Part shown: positions 11,762 to 21,008 of the stretch, piece by piece
Numbering within the stretch: position 1 is the first letter of the stretch
Layout: each line of letters opens with the position of its first letter
Assembly: GCF_020360975.1 (NCBI RefSeq)
Contig: NW_025408667.1
Span: 7,068,001 to 7,132,000 of the forward strand
Direction: 5' to 3'
Source of the DNA: Hirsutella rhossiliensis
Lineage: Eukaryota; Ascomycota; Sordariomycetes; Hypocreales; Ophiocordycipitaceae
Length of the DNA: 64,000 nucleotides
Program-made: the position numbers and the translations under genes
The notes under the pieces: generated by a model
Told to the model about the DNA's origin: nothing
The model's database searches: none
What the model saw: the letters and a program-made list of their open reading frames with translations, nothing else

Positions 11762-13615
11762 GTCGTCACGCTCGTCGAGCCACTGGCGCTTGCGTAGTCG
11801 TTTCTGGCGTCTTCGGAGGGCGCGGTCGCGGGCGTCCTTTCGGGTCTGGATAGGGCGGTAGTCGTCAAGCTCATAGGCGGTGGCGTCGTGCAAGGGCGGG
11901 GAAAAGTCGGCGTCGTCGCGGTCAAGGCTCCCTCCTCGTTCACGGTGGCGGGCGGCCAAGGTTAAATTGGAATCGAAAGACGGGGGCCCCGTGCGAGGAA
12001 CAGAGGAGGGAGTCTCGATGGCGAGCGGAGGCTGAATGGTTGCTGTGCTACTACAGCATGGGAGGAGGAAGAGCCTGGATAGGATGGGCAAAAGTGAGCC
12101 CTGTGGAATGGTGCGACGGCAGATCAACAAGGCCGCAGCTGGCTGCCCCGTCCGCCTTTGCTTTCTTGGACCAAGCTTGACGGTTTTCGGGCTGCATTCG
12201 TCTGTTACAGCCGCGACGGGGGCCCCCACGACAACGTGGTGGACAGCTGAGTTCAGCATCGAAAGAAAAGCGGGTTCCGGGAAGGCTGCTGCAAGCAACC
12301 CTATTCCCGCGCAGCCAATCAATCAGTTGCTTTTTAGAGGCTGTGTGGCTCTGTGTACCTGTGTGGCTCTGTGTGCCTCTGTCAGCGGGCGCCTCAACGC
12401 AGCTGACCCCCCTGGAAGGCCCGGGGCTTAGGGGGCATCAATCAAGCCTGCCGGGGCGGCCGCCATGTGATGGCAGCACGTTCCGGACTCGTTGGTCTTG
12501 AAACCTCGCCGCAACGGTTGCTGTTGCAGTCGCCGCCGAGCCCGTGCCGCCCTCGGTGCCCGTGACCTCCTCCGCTGCAACCACCGGTGGTGGCGGCGGG
12601 CGGGCGGGCGAGGGTACGGACGAGAGCGGCGTTGGTGACGAGACAAGAAAGCCATTGCCTGCCTTTGCGGATGTTGTTGGTTCAGCATGCCTGCTTTTTC
12701 CAGCCAACCGCCCCTTGTTGATTATCGAGGGCAGGACTTGGATGGAGCATGAGGGAGACGACGAGACCAGCGATGGAGCTGGAGACAGGAGTAGGGACTG
12801 CATGGATGGGCCGGCGGGCCATCCATGCGACGGCTTGGCTCGATCCGTCTCACCAGCCAAAGGCGCTCGCCAGTCGGCCAGCCCACCGAGGTGATTGCTT
12901 GACCGGCCACCGTTCTTCAGAAGGACCGGCGCAGACCGGAGAGATAATACACATTGCGCAATCAGACGAGGAACGTGAGAGGGGGAAGCGGCATCAAACG
13001 CAGGTGACGAGGGCAGGCGTATTCGCGACCATGGCTTCAAGGTCTTTTGAAAAGACGGAGGGGGGAGCAGAGGCAGGGGAGCAGAGGCATGGGAGCAGAG
13101 GCATGCGATGTATTGGCGATAATGACGGGTGAACGGCGTCATCTTGATGGAAAGCCGCGGCTGTACGGATACTGGGACTCGACTCGTGCATCGTCTTCCA
13201 TGTACCGGAGCTATCCGACGGCCATCCTTCATGATTGCCTAGCCGAGGAGAAGGGCCAGGCGGGGGCGGGGAGGAGGGAGGGGAGAAGGGAGAGGGGGTA
13301 GAGCAATCAGATTAGATAAGATGGGGTCCGCTGGTGCTTTGCCGAATACAGTGTCAATTATTTGCCGGGAACACGGTGAGCTCAAGACAGTGTGGGTCAC
13401 CGCTCGGCCTACTGTGCTCCGCCATCCTCAACGGCTACGAGACGAGAGATATAATAATGGCGCAAGTCAGGCGCACGACTCCACAGCTTACATGCGAAAA
13501 ACTCTTTACCGGCTCGGTGCACGCCCGACTTTTTCCCCAACAAGCTCTCTGTGGAATGAGGCACCCGGCAAAGACGTCGACGGCCAACCGGGCTTTGCGC
13601 CGGCGAGGTTCACGG

Positions 13616-13624
13616 ATCAGATAA
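13616..13624 (+). promoter_or_regulatory. ATCAGATAA, SreA-type GATA site
   Basis: Exact match to ATCWGATAA, the extended GATA sequence recognised by iron-responsive repressors of the SreA/Sre1/Urbs1 family. It lies 1.07 kb upstream of the FAD oxidoreductase start codon. Function is inferred from the motif and the neighbouring genes. Confidence 0.5.
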
Positions 13625-13987
13625 TCTCTCTCGGCGCCGGCCGCCAACCAGCGCCCGGCTCTCCCCTCCTTTAAGAAGCATACCTAGGTAGGTAGGTACA
13701 GTACCTACGGTAGTCCATAACAACATCAGCTTGTCGATGCTACTTGTTGGTCCCTCTGCAATGCTTCTATAATTATGCCGCCTGCACTCTGCACATCCCT
13801 GAGAATAATCCGATGCTCTCTGTTCGGAACGGCACACCGAGTACTCAGCATGCCATCGGCAGCCGGAATACACATACAATCCCTTGAGCCTGCACGGGGG
13901 AAAATGGCTCAGCCCGTACATGTATCTACAAGTACAGCTACACCAAAAGGCATGCATGGGTCGGGTCACGATGGACTGGGCCGGCGG

Positions 13988-13996
13988 ATCTGATAA
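13988..13996 (+). promoter_or_regulatory. ATCTGATAA, SreA-type GATA site
   Basis: Second exact ATCWGATAA match upstream of the oxidoreductase, about 0.7 kb before its ATG and 364 bp after the first. Confidence 0.55.
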
Positions 13997-14691
13997 GCAG
14001 CCACCCCCCCTTTGCCCCGTAACCATCTATCCACTCACCAATCTTGGCTCGTCATCGAGAAAAAAGAGTCGATCAACGAGTCAGCCCTGCTTCTCGTCTC
14101 TCGCCTAGGCCGACTGCGGATACCAAGTGCAATAGTCAAGCAAGGCGGGTACCTTGACCAAAGCCCGAGGCCCGACGGCATCGGACCGCCTCGCAGTCCA
14201 GAGAGGGAGGTACTGTTAAACCCCTCTCCCCTCATCTCGAGCATTTCTCTCTCTCTGCTCTTTATTCCATCACTCGCCCTCTCCGCCTGGCCTTCTGCCT
14301 CTCCGTCTTGCGCGGCCCGAGAGCTCATGTTGTCGAGACCAGCCAAGAGGACAACTACCTGCATCAGGTCCGCTACAACATGAATGGCTTGGCAGACGCG
14401 CTTGTGCTGACCGCTTCTCGTGGGCCGTATAGTCTCAGCTTTGGCTGCCGCATCTCCGTCGCTGTTAGACAACAGCCGTCGACCCATCTCCTGACCGCTC
14501 GAGCGCAGCCAACGTTTGGCATATCGCGAAGCAGCAACAACAGGACTTGTCTAATCCTTCGTGGCCCGTCGCCTACAGCACCGACACGTCCCTCTGCTCG
14601 TTCATCCTTCCTACTGCCTCACCGCCTCGTGCAGCACCGACACTCTGCCATCTCCCTCGCCGGCACAGCGCACTTCTCTCATATCGCCAGC

Positions 14692-16167
14692 ATGGGGTCG
14701 GTTCCGGGCGCAGACGCACCCACCGTCAAGGTCTTCATCGCCGGCGGCTCCTACTGCGGACTTTCGGCCGCCGTCAACCTCCTGGACCTCGGCCAAGGCC
14801 TGTCGCCGCGCATGGCCCAGAATCCCTACAACCACCATCCCGAATTGCCCCGGGTGAACTGGGACATCACCATTGCCGACGAGAGAGACGGCTTCTGTGG
14901 GTTTCTTCGCAAACAAACGCTCTGACTCGCACCTCTAACCATGGCCCCCGTGTCCAGACCACTTGATCGGTTCCCCGCTGGCTCTCGCCGACTCTGACTA
15001 TGCCAAGAAGGCCTGGGTCAAGTTCCAAGATTTGCCCGGCCTGCAGAGCCTCCAAGTCAAGTTCGTACACGGGACCGTCTCTGGCGTCGACTGCCAGGCC
15101 AAAAAGGCCTTAACCGTGGACAAGGCGACCAAGGAGACCACCACCCATGCCTACGACTACTTCCTGGCTGCCACGGGTCTGAGAAGAGCATGGCCCGTGG
15201 TGCCACAGTCTCTAACCCGCAAACAGTATCTTGTCGAGGTGGACGAGCACGTCCACGCCGTCACAAATGCCCGGCATGGCGTTGTCGTGGTTGGCGGTGG
15301 GGCTGTGGGCATCGAGATGGCCGCCGAGTTGAAGCTCACTCAGCCCAGCGCTCAAGTCACGTTGGTCCACTCGCGCGAGAAGCTGTTGTCCTCGGAGGGC
15401 CTGTCGGATGAATGCAAGGACAAGGCCCTCGAGCTTCTGAAGGAGGCCGGCGTCGATGTAATCATGAACCAGCGCGTGGTCAGTTCTGACAAGGTCGAAA
15501 CGCTAGACGGCTCTTCCAAATATGAGGTCAAGGTCACGGACGGGCGGAGGATATTTGCCAGCCAGGTCATCATGGCCCTGTCCAACAGCGTCGCCACCTC
15601 GTCCTATCTGCCTTCCTCGGCCCTCGACCAAGATGGATACGTCAAGATTGAAGCCAAGTACGTTGGCGACTTGTTTCTCGGCCGCTTCACGCCTCTCTCT
15701 TCTCAACAAGGCTGACACAGGCGTCTCTTTAGTCTTCGCTTCGTTCCGGGGACTCCCAATCACGAATATCACTTTTGCTCGGGCGATTTGGCCAGGTGGA
15801 GCGGCATCAAGCGCTGCGGGGTGGCCATGCACGGCGGTCATTACGTGGCGCAAAACATCCACAAGAGCATCCTGAAGGAGCGCTTCGGCCAGGAGCCGTC
15901 CTTTGTCGAGTTCCAGCCGGTGGTGCAACCCATGATTGGGCTGGCGGTCGGCAGGAAGGCCATTGCTTCGGGCCCCGATGGCACCACGTTTGGCGAGGAC
16001 GTGCTGGAATCCTGCTTCCGGGATGATCTCGGTTTTACTAGTAAGTTTCTCCTGGAGTGTTGCCTTTGCTTGGTGAAGAAACACAGACACTGACTCTAAG
16101 GAAATGTTTAGTCTGCTGGGACTGGATGGGGCTGGGCGGCCGAAAGCAGGAGAACCTGACGGCGTGA
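14692..16167 (+). CDS. AMID/FSP1-like FAD-NAD(P)H oxidoreductase (4 exons)
   Basis: Exons 14692-14896, 14958-15657, 15733-16040 and 16112-16167; junctions restore DGFYHLIGSP, IEANLRFVPGTP and GFTICWDWMGLGG, giving 422 residues. Two dinucleotide-binding motifs are visible: FIAGGSYCGLSAAVNLL at the N-terminus for FAD and VVVVGGGAVGIEMAAEL near the middle for NAD(P)H. This is the pyridine nucleotide-disulfide oxidoreductase fold of the AMID/FSP1/Ndi-like group. The frame stays open upstream, but that part looks like leader, and the family normally starts just before the FAD motif. Two ATCWGATAA sites lie upstream. I recall an AMID-like reductase next to sidI in A. fumigatus, which would fit a role in iron metabolism; the substrate is unknown. 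Confidence 0.88.
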
Positions 16168-16600
16168 AACGCCAAAGTCAAGGGATGAGCACGGTTGTCT
16201 GGCCATCTCTTTGCCTCGGCTGCCGTCGCTTCCCGCGCTCCTAAGACCAATTAGAAGGCAGGCGAGAAGATAATCAATGGGTGCTGGGATAAACGACGGA
16301 TATGTGTCTCCTGAAGCCACTGAAGACATCTCGATCGACAAAATGATGGGCAGCGAATAAGATTCTTGTCTGATGTTTCTATATACTGAATGGGGGAGAA
16401 GGTTACGACGAGATGAAGGAAACTCAAAACGACAAAGGAAAAATGCAACCATAGATAGACAAGCGACACTGCATGACCGCGGACAACCAACCACTGGGTG
16501 CTTTGCCTCGAAAGTCCGCCATTACTCGCAGTCTCGCGTGAGAAAAACCCGAGCTTCATAGTCTGAAGCAAGGGCAAAGACCGAGCGCGGCCGTGACGGA
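16168..16600. other. Convergent 3' spacer
   Basis: This 433-bp stretch separates the stop codons of the oxidoreductase (rightward) and the small secreted protein (leftward). It is AT-richer than its surroundings, with no supported gene; both 3' ends probably lie here. Confidence 0.5.
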
Positions 16601-16952
16601 TCAGACTTTGCAGCAGTATAATAGGTAGCCAGACTTGCACTCGGCCTTCTGATATTGATGGGACATGTGGCTGGGACACGAGCTGCCGGTGCACCGCCCC
16701 ACGATACGCTGGCCGAACCACGCACACTTCTGGGGCGGGTTCCATCGCGCCTCGAGATTGGGAGCTTGCTGCTCGGCATCCGGGGCGTGCTGTTCAGCGA
16801 GGCTTGCTGCTGCCCGGGGGAACCGCATCGTCGGTCAGCCTTGCGTGCTGCCAGGGTCAAGGCGTCGGGGATTGACAAGGGAGCGCAGACTTACGGGCCA
16901 CCGCGGCCGTCGTGGCGGTTGCCAGGGCGAGGACGAGTGGGAGGAAATGCAT
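16601..16952 (-). CDS. Small secreted cysteine-rich protein (2 exons)
   Basis: No long ORF marks this gene; I assembled it from splice sites. Exon 1 (16952-16895) encodes MHFLPLVLALATATTAAVA, a clear signal peptide, and ends at GTAAGT. Exon 2 starts after CAG at 16809 (an alternative CAG two codons on also keeps the frame) and runs to TGA at 16601, giving 88 residues. The mature part has six cysteines in the order C-x10-C-x4-C-x12-C-x7-C-C, all in the last 45 residues, ending YCCKV. A TATAAATA box lies 202 bp upstream of the ATG. Signal peptide, intron just after it, small size and paired cysteines are typical of fungal secreted effectors or antimicrobial-like proteins. I recognise no family. 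It sits between iron-related genes but has no ATCWGATAA site of its own. Confidence 0.65.
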
Positions 16953-18281
16953 CGTGGAGAGATGAGATGGTGGGCTTCGTGGTGTGCCAATGCGAGAAGA
17001 CAGCCACAGATTGGATGGCACGATGGGTAGGTATAAGCCAAACAGAGACGGATAAAACCCTGTTCTGGTTGTTGTGATGGACGAGGCTGGTGATGGCTGA
17101 TTACTTGTTGAGTCTGGCTTCGTTCGACGACCCGTGACGAGGAGCTACGACTCTATTTATACACATTTCTGGATAGATAGACGCAGAGAGTGTGACATCA
17201 CAGCCCTCCTGGCAAGATGTTCACTTGGTCCTCTCCACGGACATTGCCCGCCCGGAAAAGATGCCGTTTCCAAGCACCGGCATTGCGCATCGAGTCGCTT
17301 GCATTACGATACAGACGACCATATCGACCCCCTTATCCCCCCCCCAGCCCCGCGCCCCGCGCCTCTTACCCGTGACGTCGGCGCTTCAGAACGCTCACTT
17401 ACAGTTTTGCCAGGTTACGAGATGGAATTATTCTCTGGAATATTGCTCGAGAACCTCGTTTTGGCATATCGGAAGAGGTCGAGTGGGCAGCCGAGTGCCG
17501 TATCCGAGCCACCCCGGGGCGCGGGGGCCGCCGGATGCCGGAGTCGGGGTGCCGAGGGGGACGGCTTTTGGTTCCATGTGCTTTCACAACATACTGGCCT
17601 TCTGGGTCGGCCCTGTTCATGGCATACTGGACATATAACACAAACAGTCACGCGTAGCTTGATTGTCCGGTTTCTGTTGCCTCCTCTCCGTCTCCGCAGT
17701 GTCACGCGGCTCGCATTCCAGCCCAGCCTCCACGCCTCGTGGGGCCACGGAAACTGCCATCTCCCTTTCCTCCCTCGTCCCCTCTTATTCCCCCCCCTCC
17801 CCCGCGGGGGATAATGGAGGCGATGGGCTGAATTGCCGCTCGTTCCGCTCGTCGCGCTGCTCTCCTCCTCTTGTTAGTGGACAGACCGGGTAAGTCGACC
17901 GGTGGGGCAGGGGAGGATAGCCGGGCACTGGCCCTGATATGATGGGACTGGTGCCGATGACGGCAACAGACTGGTAACGGAGATCAACTCAGGCCAATAT
18001 TGACTCGCCCCCGCCTCTGGAGCTTGCAGGAGCCGATGGGTCAGCCAGTCATTTCCCCCGTGTCCCGACTTGGCAAGACACTTTGATGAAGGGGTCATGT
18101 CCGCCAGTCACTTTGTGGGCTGAAGACACCATAACTTGACAGCAAGTTGATATTCATGGCACGCGTCTGTCAGCGCTGGATACCCAAAGACGCATCTCCC
18201 AACAGCTTCAGTGTCCAGCGGCCACCGTTGCCCTGAAGTCATGCGATGCCCCATCAAAGAACGAAGCCATCGCACAAACCA
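16953..18281. other. Spacer between secreted protein and SIT transporter
   Basis: This 1.3-kb spacer holds the promoter of the leftward secreted-protein gene and the 3' end of the leftward siderophore transporter. The frame at 17134-17814 is Pro/Arg/Ser-rich without recognisable domains and overlaps the TATA box, so I do not call it a gene. C-rich runs occur near 17334-17346 and 17790-17806. Confidence 0.45.
17154..17161 (-). promoter_or_regulatory. TATA box of the small secreted protein gene
   Basis: On the minus strand this reads TATAAATA, 202 bp upstream of the ATG at 16952. A strong TATA box suits a highly induced secreted-protein gene. Confidence 0.5.
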
Positions 18282-20063
18282 TCAGGCAACACTTACGCTC
18301 ACTGGCTTGATCTTCCTCACATCAATGTCTCGCCACGCGGCCGTGGCAACAAAGGCCACGACCAGCACCGACGTGCTGGTGATGAGCATGGCCTTCTGAC
18401 CATCGCCATACGCGCGCTGGATGGCGGTGCGGGCCGGGGAACCGACGGGGTACGACAGCTGCACGTCCAGCCGGCCGTAGATGCTGTCGAGCTTGTCTAG
18501 TTCCGAGGAGGGCAGGTACTGGCGCAGCTTGCGCGGGAAGACGGCCTGCCAGATGGAGGCCGAGACGCTGAGGCCGACGGCGCCGCCAATAGCCGCGAAC
18601 ATGGCCTCAATGGCCAGCACGACGGCCACGTACTGCCGCGGCGCCGCGGCCATGACGGCCGTCTGCTCGCAGATGACCATGGTGCCGCCCGCGACGGCGA
18701 TGAGGATCTGGCATAGAACGAGGAAGCCGATGTTGGCGTCGGGTTGGCGGGACTTGATCATCAGGCCCACGCCCAGGGCGCTCAGGGGCACGCCCAGGTA
18801 CAGGGCCAGCCGTTTGAAGCGGCCAGTCCTGCGGATTACGAGGCCGACAACCAGGGACCATAGGCAGGACCCGATGTTGTATATCTGAGCCACATAGCTG
18901 GCTTGCGTGACGGAGAGGCCGTTGACGACCTGTAGGAAGGAGGGAAAGTAGGCGTCCCAGATAAAAAAGCTGACAAAGGTTGCGGAAGCAAGGACGCAGG
19001 CGCCTAAGAGAGTACGATCAACGAGGAGGGCGTAGGGAATGAAGTTGACCGAAGCGCCGTACCGCTCCCAGGCGGCGAACAGGACCACGAGGCACGCGCC
19101 GGCGCTGAGGAGGCCCAGGATCAGGGGAGAGCGCCAGCCCAGCTCTTGGTATGAGAAAATGTTCAAGGGCAGCAGCAAGAGCGCCAGGCCGGCCGAGAGC
19201 AGCAACAAGCCAATGACGTCGAACTCGCGGCCATAATGGACCAGGGCCCGAAGAGAAAATGGGCGGTGGCTGCCAGCCGTCGTCGTCGCCTTGTGGCCCC
19301 CCAGACCCAGCCTCTCGGCCTTGCGGTGGTGGTGCATAAAGAGCCCGTAGAGCGGCAAGGTGACGGCCGGGGTGACGACGGCAAAGACGGCAAAGGCCCA
19401 TCGGAAGCCAGGCCCCCTCAGAAAGGCCTCGGAGAGGGGCCCAGCAAGCCATGCGGTGATGATGAAGGGGGAGCTCGAGTAGGCCATGACAAGCCCCCTG
19501 TTGCGTAGCGAGGAGGCGTCTGCGACAAAGACGGTCAGGCAGTAGCCCAGGCCGTTGAAGCCGACGGAGCAAAAGACGTGGGCAGCGGCGTAGGACGCGA
19601 GGCCGCGGCAGACGGCCATGAGGGCGTAGCCGAGGGTGGTGAGGAGGATGGACAAGAGGAAGCCTTGAGGCCGGCCGAAGACGTCGAGCACCCTTGCCAG
19701 CGTCAACTTGAAGACACCACCGACAATCTGGCTCATGATGTTGACGGTGGGCGTCAGCGAGTGCTGGCCAAAGGCCGACGTGACCCAGGGGCCGAGGGCC
19801 GTCGCGGCGCCCTGCTGCGTGCTGTCGACCAGGCAGACGATCCAGACCATGGCGTACGCGGCGACGAGGGCTGGCCGCGTCCAGACAAGGGTCGTCGCCT
19901 CCATATTCCGCACGCCGGCTTGCATCTCGTCGTCTTCTTCACGGTCGCCGTCGTCATTCTCTGCCAACAGGCGGCCAGCCATGTCCTCGGCCGACGGAGC
20001 AACGGAGCCGTATTCGTCACCGACGGCTCTCGGCGGAACAAAGGGCGTCGTCACATGGCTCAT
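18282..20063 (-). CDS. MFS siderophore-iron transporter (SIT family)
   Basis: From the chosen ATG (MSHVTTPFVPPRAVG) this is a 593-residue protein with a hydrophilic acidic N-terminus of about 80 residues and 12-14 membrane segments. Family-typical segments include YAMVWIVCLVDSTQQGA in the first helix, VFCSVGFNGLGYCLTVFVAD, and the C-terminal extracellular loop with SIYGRLDVQLSYPVGSP before the last helix. These resemble Sit1/MirB transporters, which import ferric siderophores by proton symport. The frame stays open to 20195, but the extra N-terminus looks like leader. The 3' end is uncertain: a GTAAGT just before the stop may be a donor to a small last exon. Two ATCWGATAA sites lie upstream and a SidI-like ligase gene follows in the same direction. 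Confidence 0.87.
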   Translation of the reverse strand: MSHVTTPFVPPRAVGDEYGSVAPSAEDMAGRLLAENDDGDREEDDEMQAGVRNMEATTLVWTRPALVAAYAMVWIVCLVDSTQQGAATALGPWVTSAFGQHSLTPTVNIMSQIVGGVFKLTLARVLDVFGRPQGFLLSILLTTLGYALMAVCRGLASYAAAHVFCSVGFNGLGYCLTVFVADASSLRNRGLVMAYSSSPFIITAWLAGPLSEAFLRGPGFRWAFAVFAVVTPAVTLPLYGLFMHHHRKAERLGLGGHKATTTAGSHRPFSLRALVHYGREFDVIGLLLLSAGLALLLLPLNIFSYQELGWRSPLILGLLSAGACLVVLFAAWERYGASVNFIPYALLVDRTLLGACVLASATFVSFFIWDAYFPSFLQVVNGLSVTQASYVAQIYNIGSCLWSLVVGLVIRRTGRFKRLALYLGVPLSALGVGLMIKSRQPDANIGFLVLCQILIAVAGGTMVICEQTAVMAAAPRQYVAVVLAIEAMFAAIGGAVGLSVSASIWQAVFPRKLRQYLPSSELDKLDSIYGRLDVQLSYPVGSPARTAIQRAYGDGQKAMLITSTSVLVVAFVATAAWRDIDVRKIKPVSVSVA

Positions 20064-20595
20064 GCTGATGCTCGCCCTGAAAGCGGGCGGTGGGAAAAGA
20101 GCAGAGAGCGAGAGGGCGGTTTTAGGAAGGCGAGTGGGAAGCTCGAGGAGGAGAGCAAGGAGGTTGGGGGCAGGCCGACGCCGGCTTCGTAGCAAGTAAG
20201 CATCAGCCAGTCACGAAACTGTACGACAGGCTTGGACGGCAGTGGCAGGCCCCGAGCCTATAGGTCGATCCAGCCGCGAGCTTTGCAGAACCAAGAGCGT
20301 ATGACAGCGGCCAAGCGCTTCCAAGCCGTCACACACTGCAGACGCCTCTCCGCCGCCAAGGGGCCACGGCTGCCATTGCAGGCTTGAGTCGGAGCGCGAG
20401 GTCGAGGAAAAGGGGGAGGGGCGGCATCGTCGTCCTTGCTGTGTGTTGGCGGGGGGGGGGGGACGTCCGCCTTGAATGCTCGGCCTAGCCGGTAGTGCCG
20501 AACGAAACTTCGGCCAGCCGAAACGAGGAGCCCGCTGAGCGACGAGGGGGAGAGGGGGGAGGAGAGGAGATGCCAGATAGATGCTGGTGGATTTA

Positions 20596-20604
20596 TTATC
20601 AGAT
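20596..20604 (-). promoter_or_regulatory. ATCTGATAA, SreA-type GATA site
   Basis: Reads ATCTGATAA on the minus strand, the coding strand of the SIT transporter, about 530 bp upstream of its start codon. Confidence 0.6.
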
Positions 20605-20778
20605 CACCCCGAGTACATGCATGCATGTACATGAAACGGTGATTGACGCAGGTACCGGTACTTGCTCGCAGGATCTTCCGTGCGGCATCTCGGGGGCACC
20701 GCGTCGGGCATCCTCGTAGCGGAACCTGAGGAGAGCAGCGAAGACGTGGGTGGGGTGGGGTCCTTTGTCCGAATAAAG

Positions 20779-20787
20779 TTATCAGAT
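20779..20787 (-). promoter_or_regulatory. ATCTGATAA, SreA-type GATA site
   Basis: Second minus-strand ATCTGATAA, about 720 bp upstream of the SIT transporter start and 183 bp from the first copy, in the same orientation. Confidence 0.6.
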
Positions 20788-21008
20788 CCGTTGGCTTCCG
20801 CCAATGAAGTCGCCCCTTTTCCTCTACTCCGTACTCTGTAGGGAGTAATAACTGAAGTTACAACATGTGCGGATATGGTCATCGCAAGAAGGGTGCCTTC
20901 TTTGAACGCTTGATAGGGTTCAAAGATTTCATTTTACATTTATTCACCCGTCTGGCTTTTGTCTGTACATCTTCATATACGTGCTCCATCATCCATACCA
21001 ACCCACTT

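Larger units (their letters stand above)
11762..14691. other. Gene-poor spacer with repeats and iron-type GATA sites
   Basis: No supported gene in 2.9 kb. Contents: the SPX transporter promoter; a two-copy 18-bp repeat TGTGTGGCTCTGTGTRCC at 12342-12377; three 14-bp copies of a GAGCAGAGGCATGG-like unit near 13063-13105; a TAGG microsatellite near 13683-13700; and two ATCWGATAA motifs listed separately. The last 500 bp or so are the pyrimidine-rich leader of the oxidoreductase gene. Open frames at 12438-13232 and 14308-14691 show no conserved features. Confidence 0.5.
20064..21008. other. SIT transporter promoter region
   Basis: This 945-bp spacer between the 3' end of the ligase gene and the transporter start contains two ATCWGATAA sites (listed separately) and a run of about a dozen G residues near 20450-20462. 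No gene is supported. Confidence 0.5.

Noticed and set aside
12438..13232. 264-residue minus-strand frame in the spacer
   Set aside because: Pro/Ser/Arg-rich with no domain or conserved motif, and overlapping frames are equally long. GC-rich spacer explains it.
14308..14691. In-frame N-terminal extension of the FAD oxidoreductase (possible mitochondrial presequence)
   Set aside because: The extra 128 residues are Ser/Arg/Pro-rich leader-like sequence, and the family starts a few residues before the FAD motif, as does the ATG at 14692.
17134..17814. 226-residue plus-strand frame
   Set aside because: No recognisable domain, and it covers the TATA box and promoter of the small secreted protein gene on the other strand.
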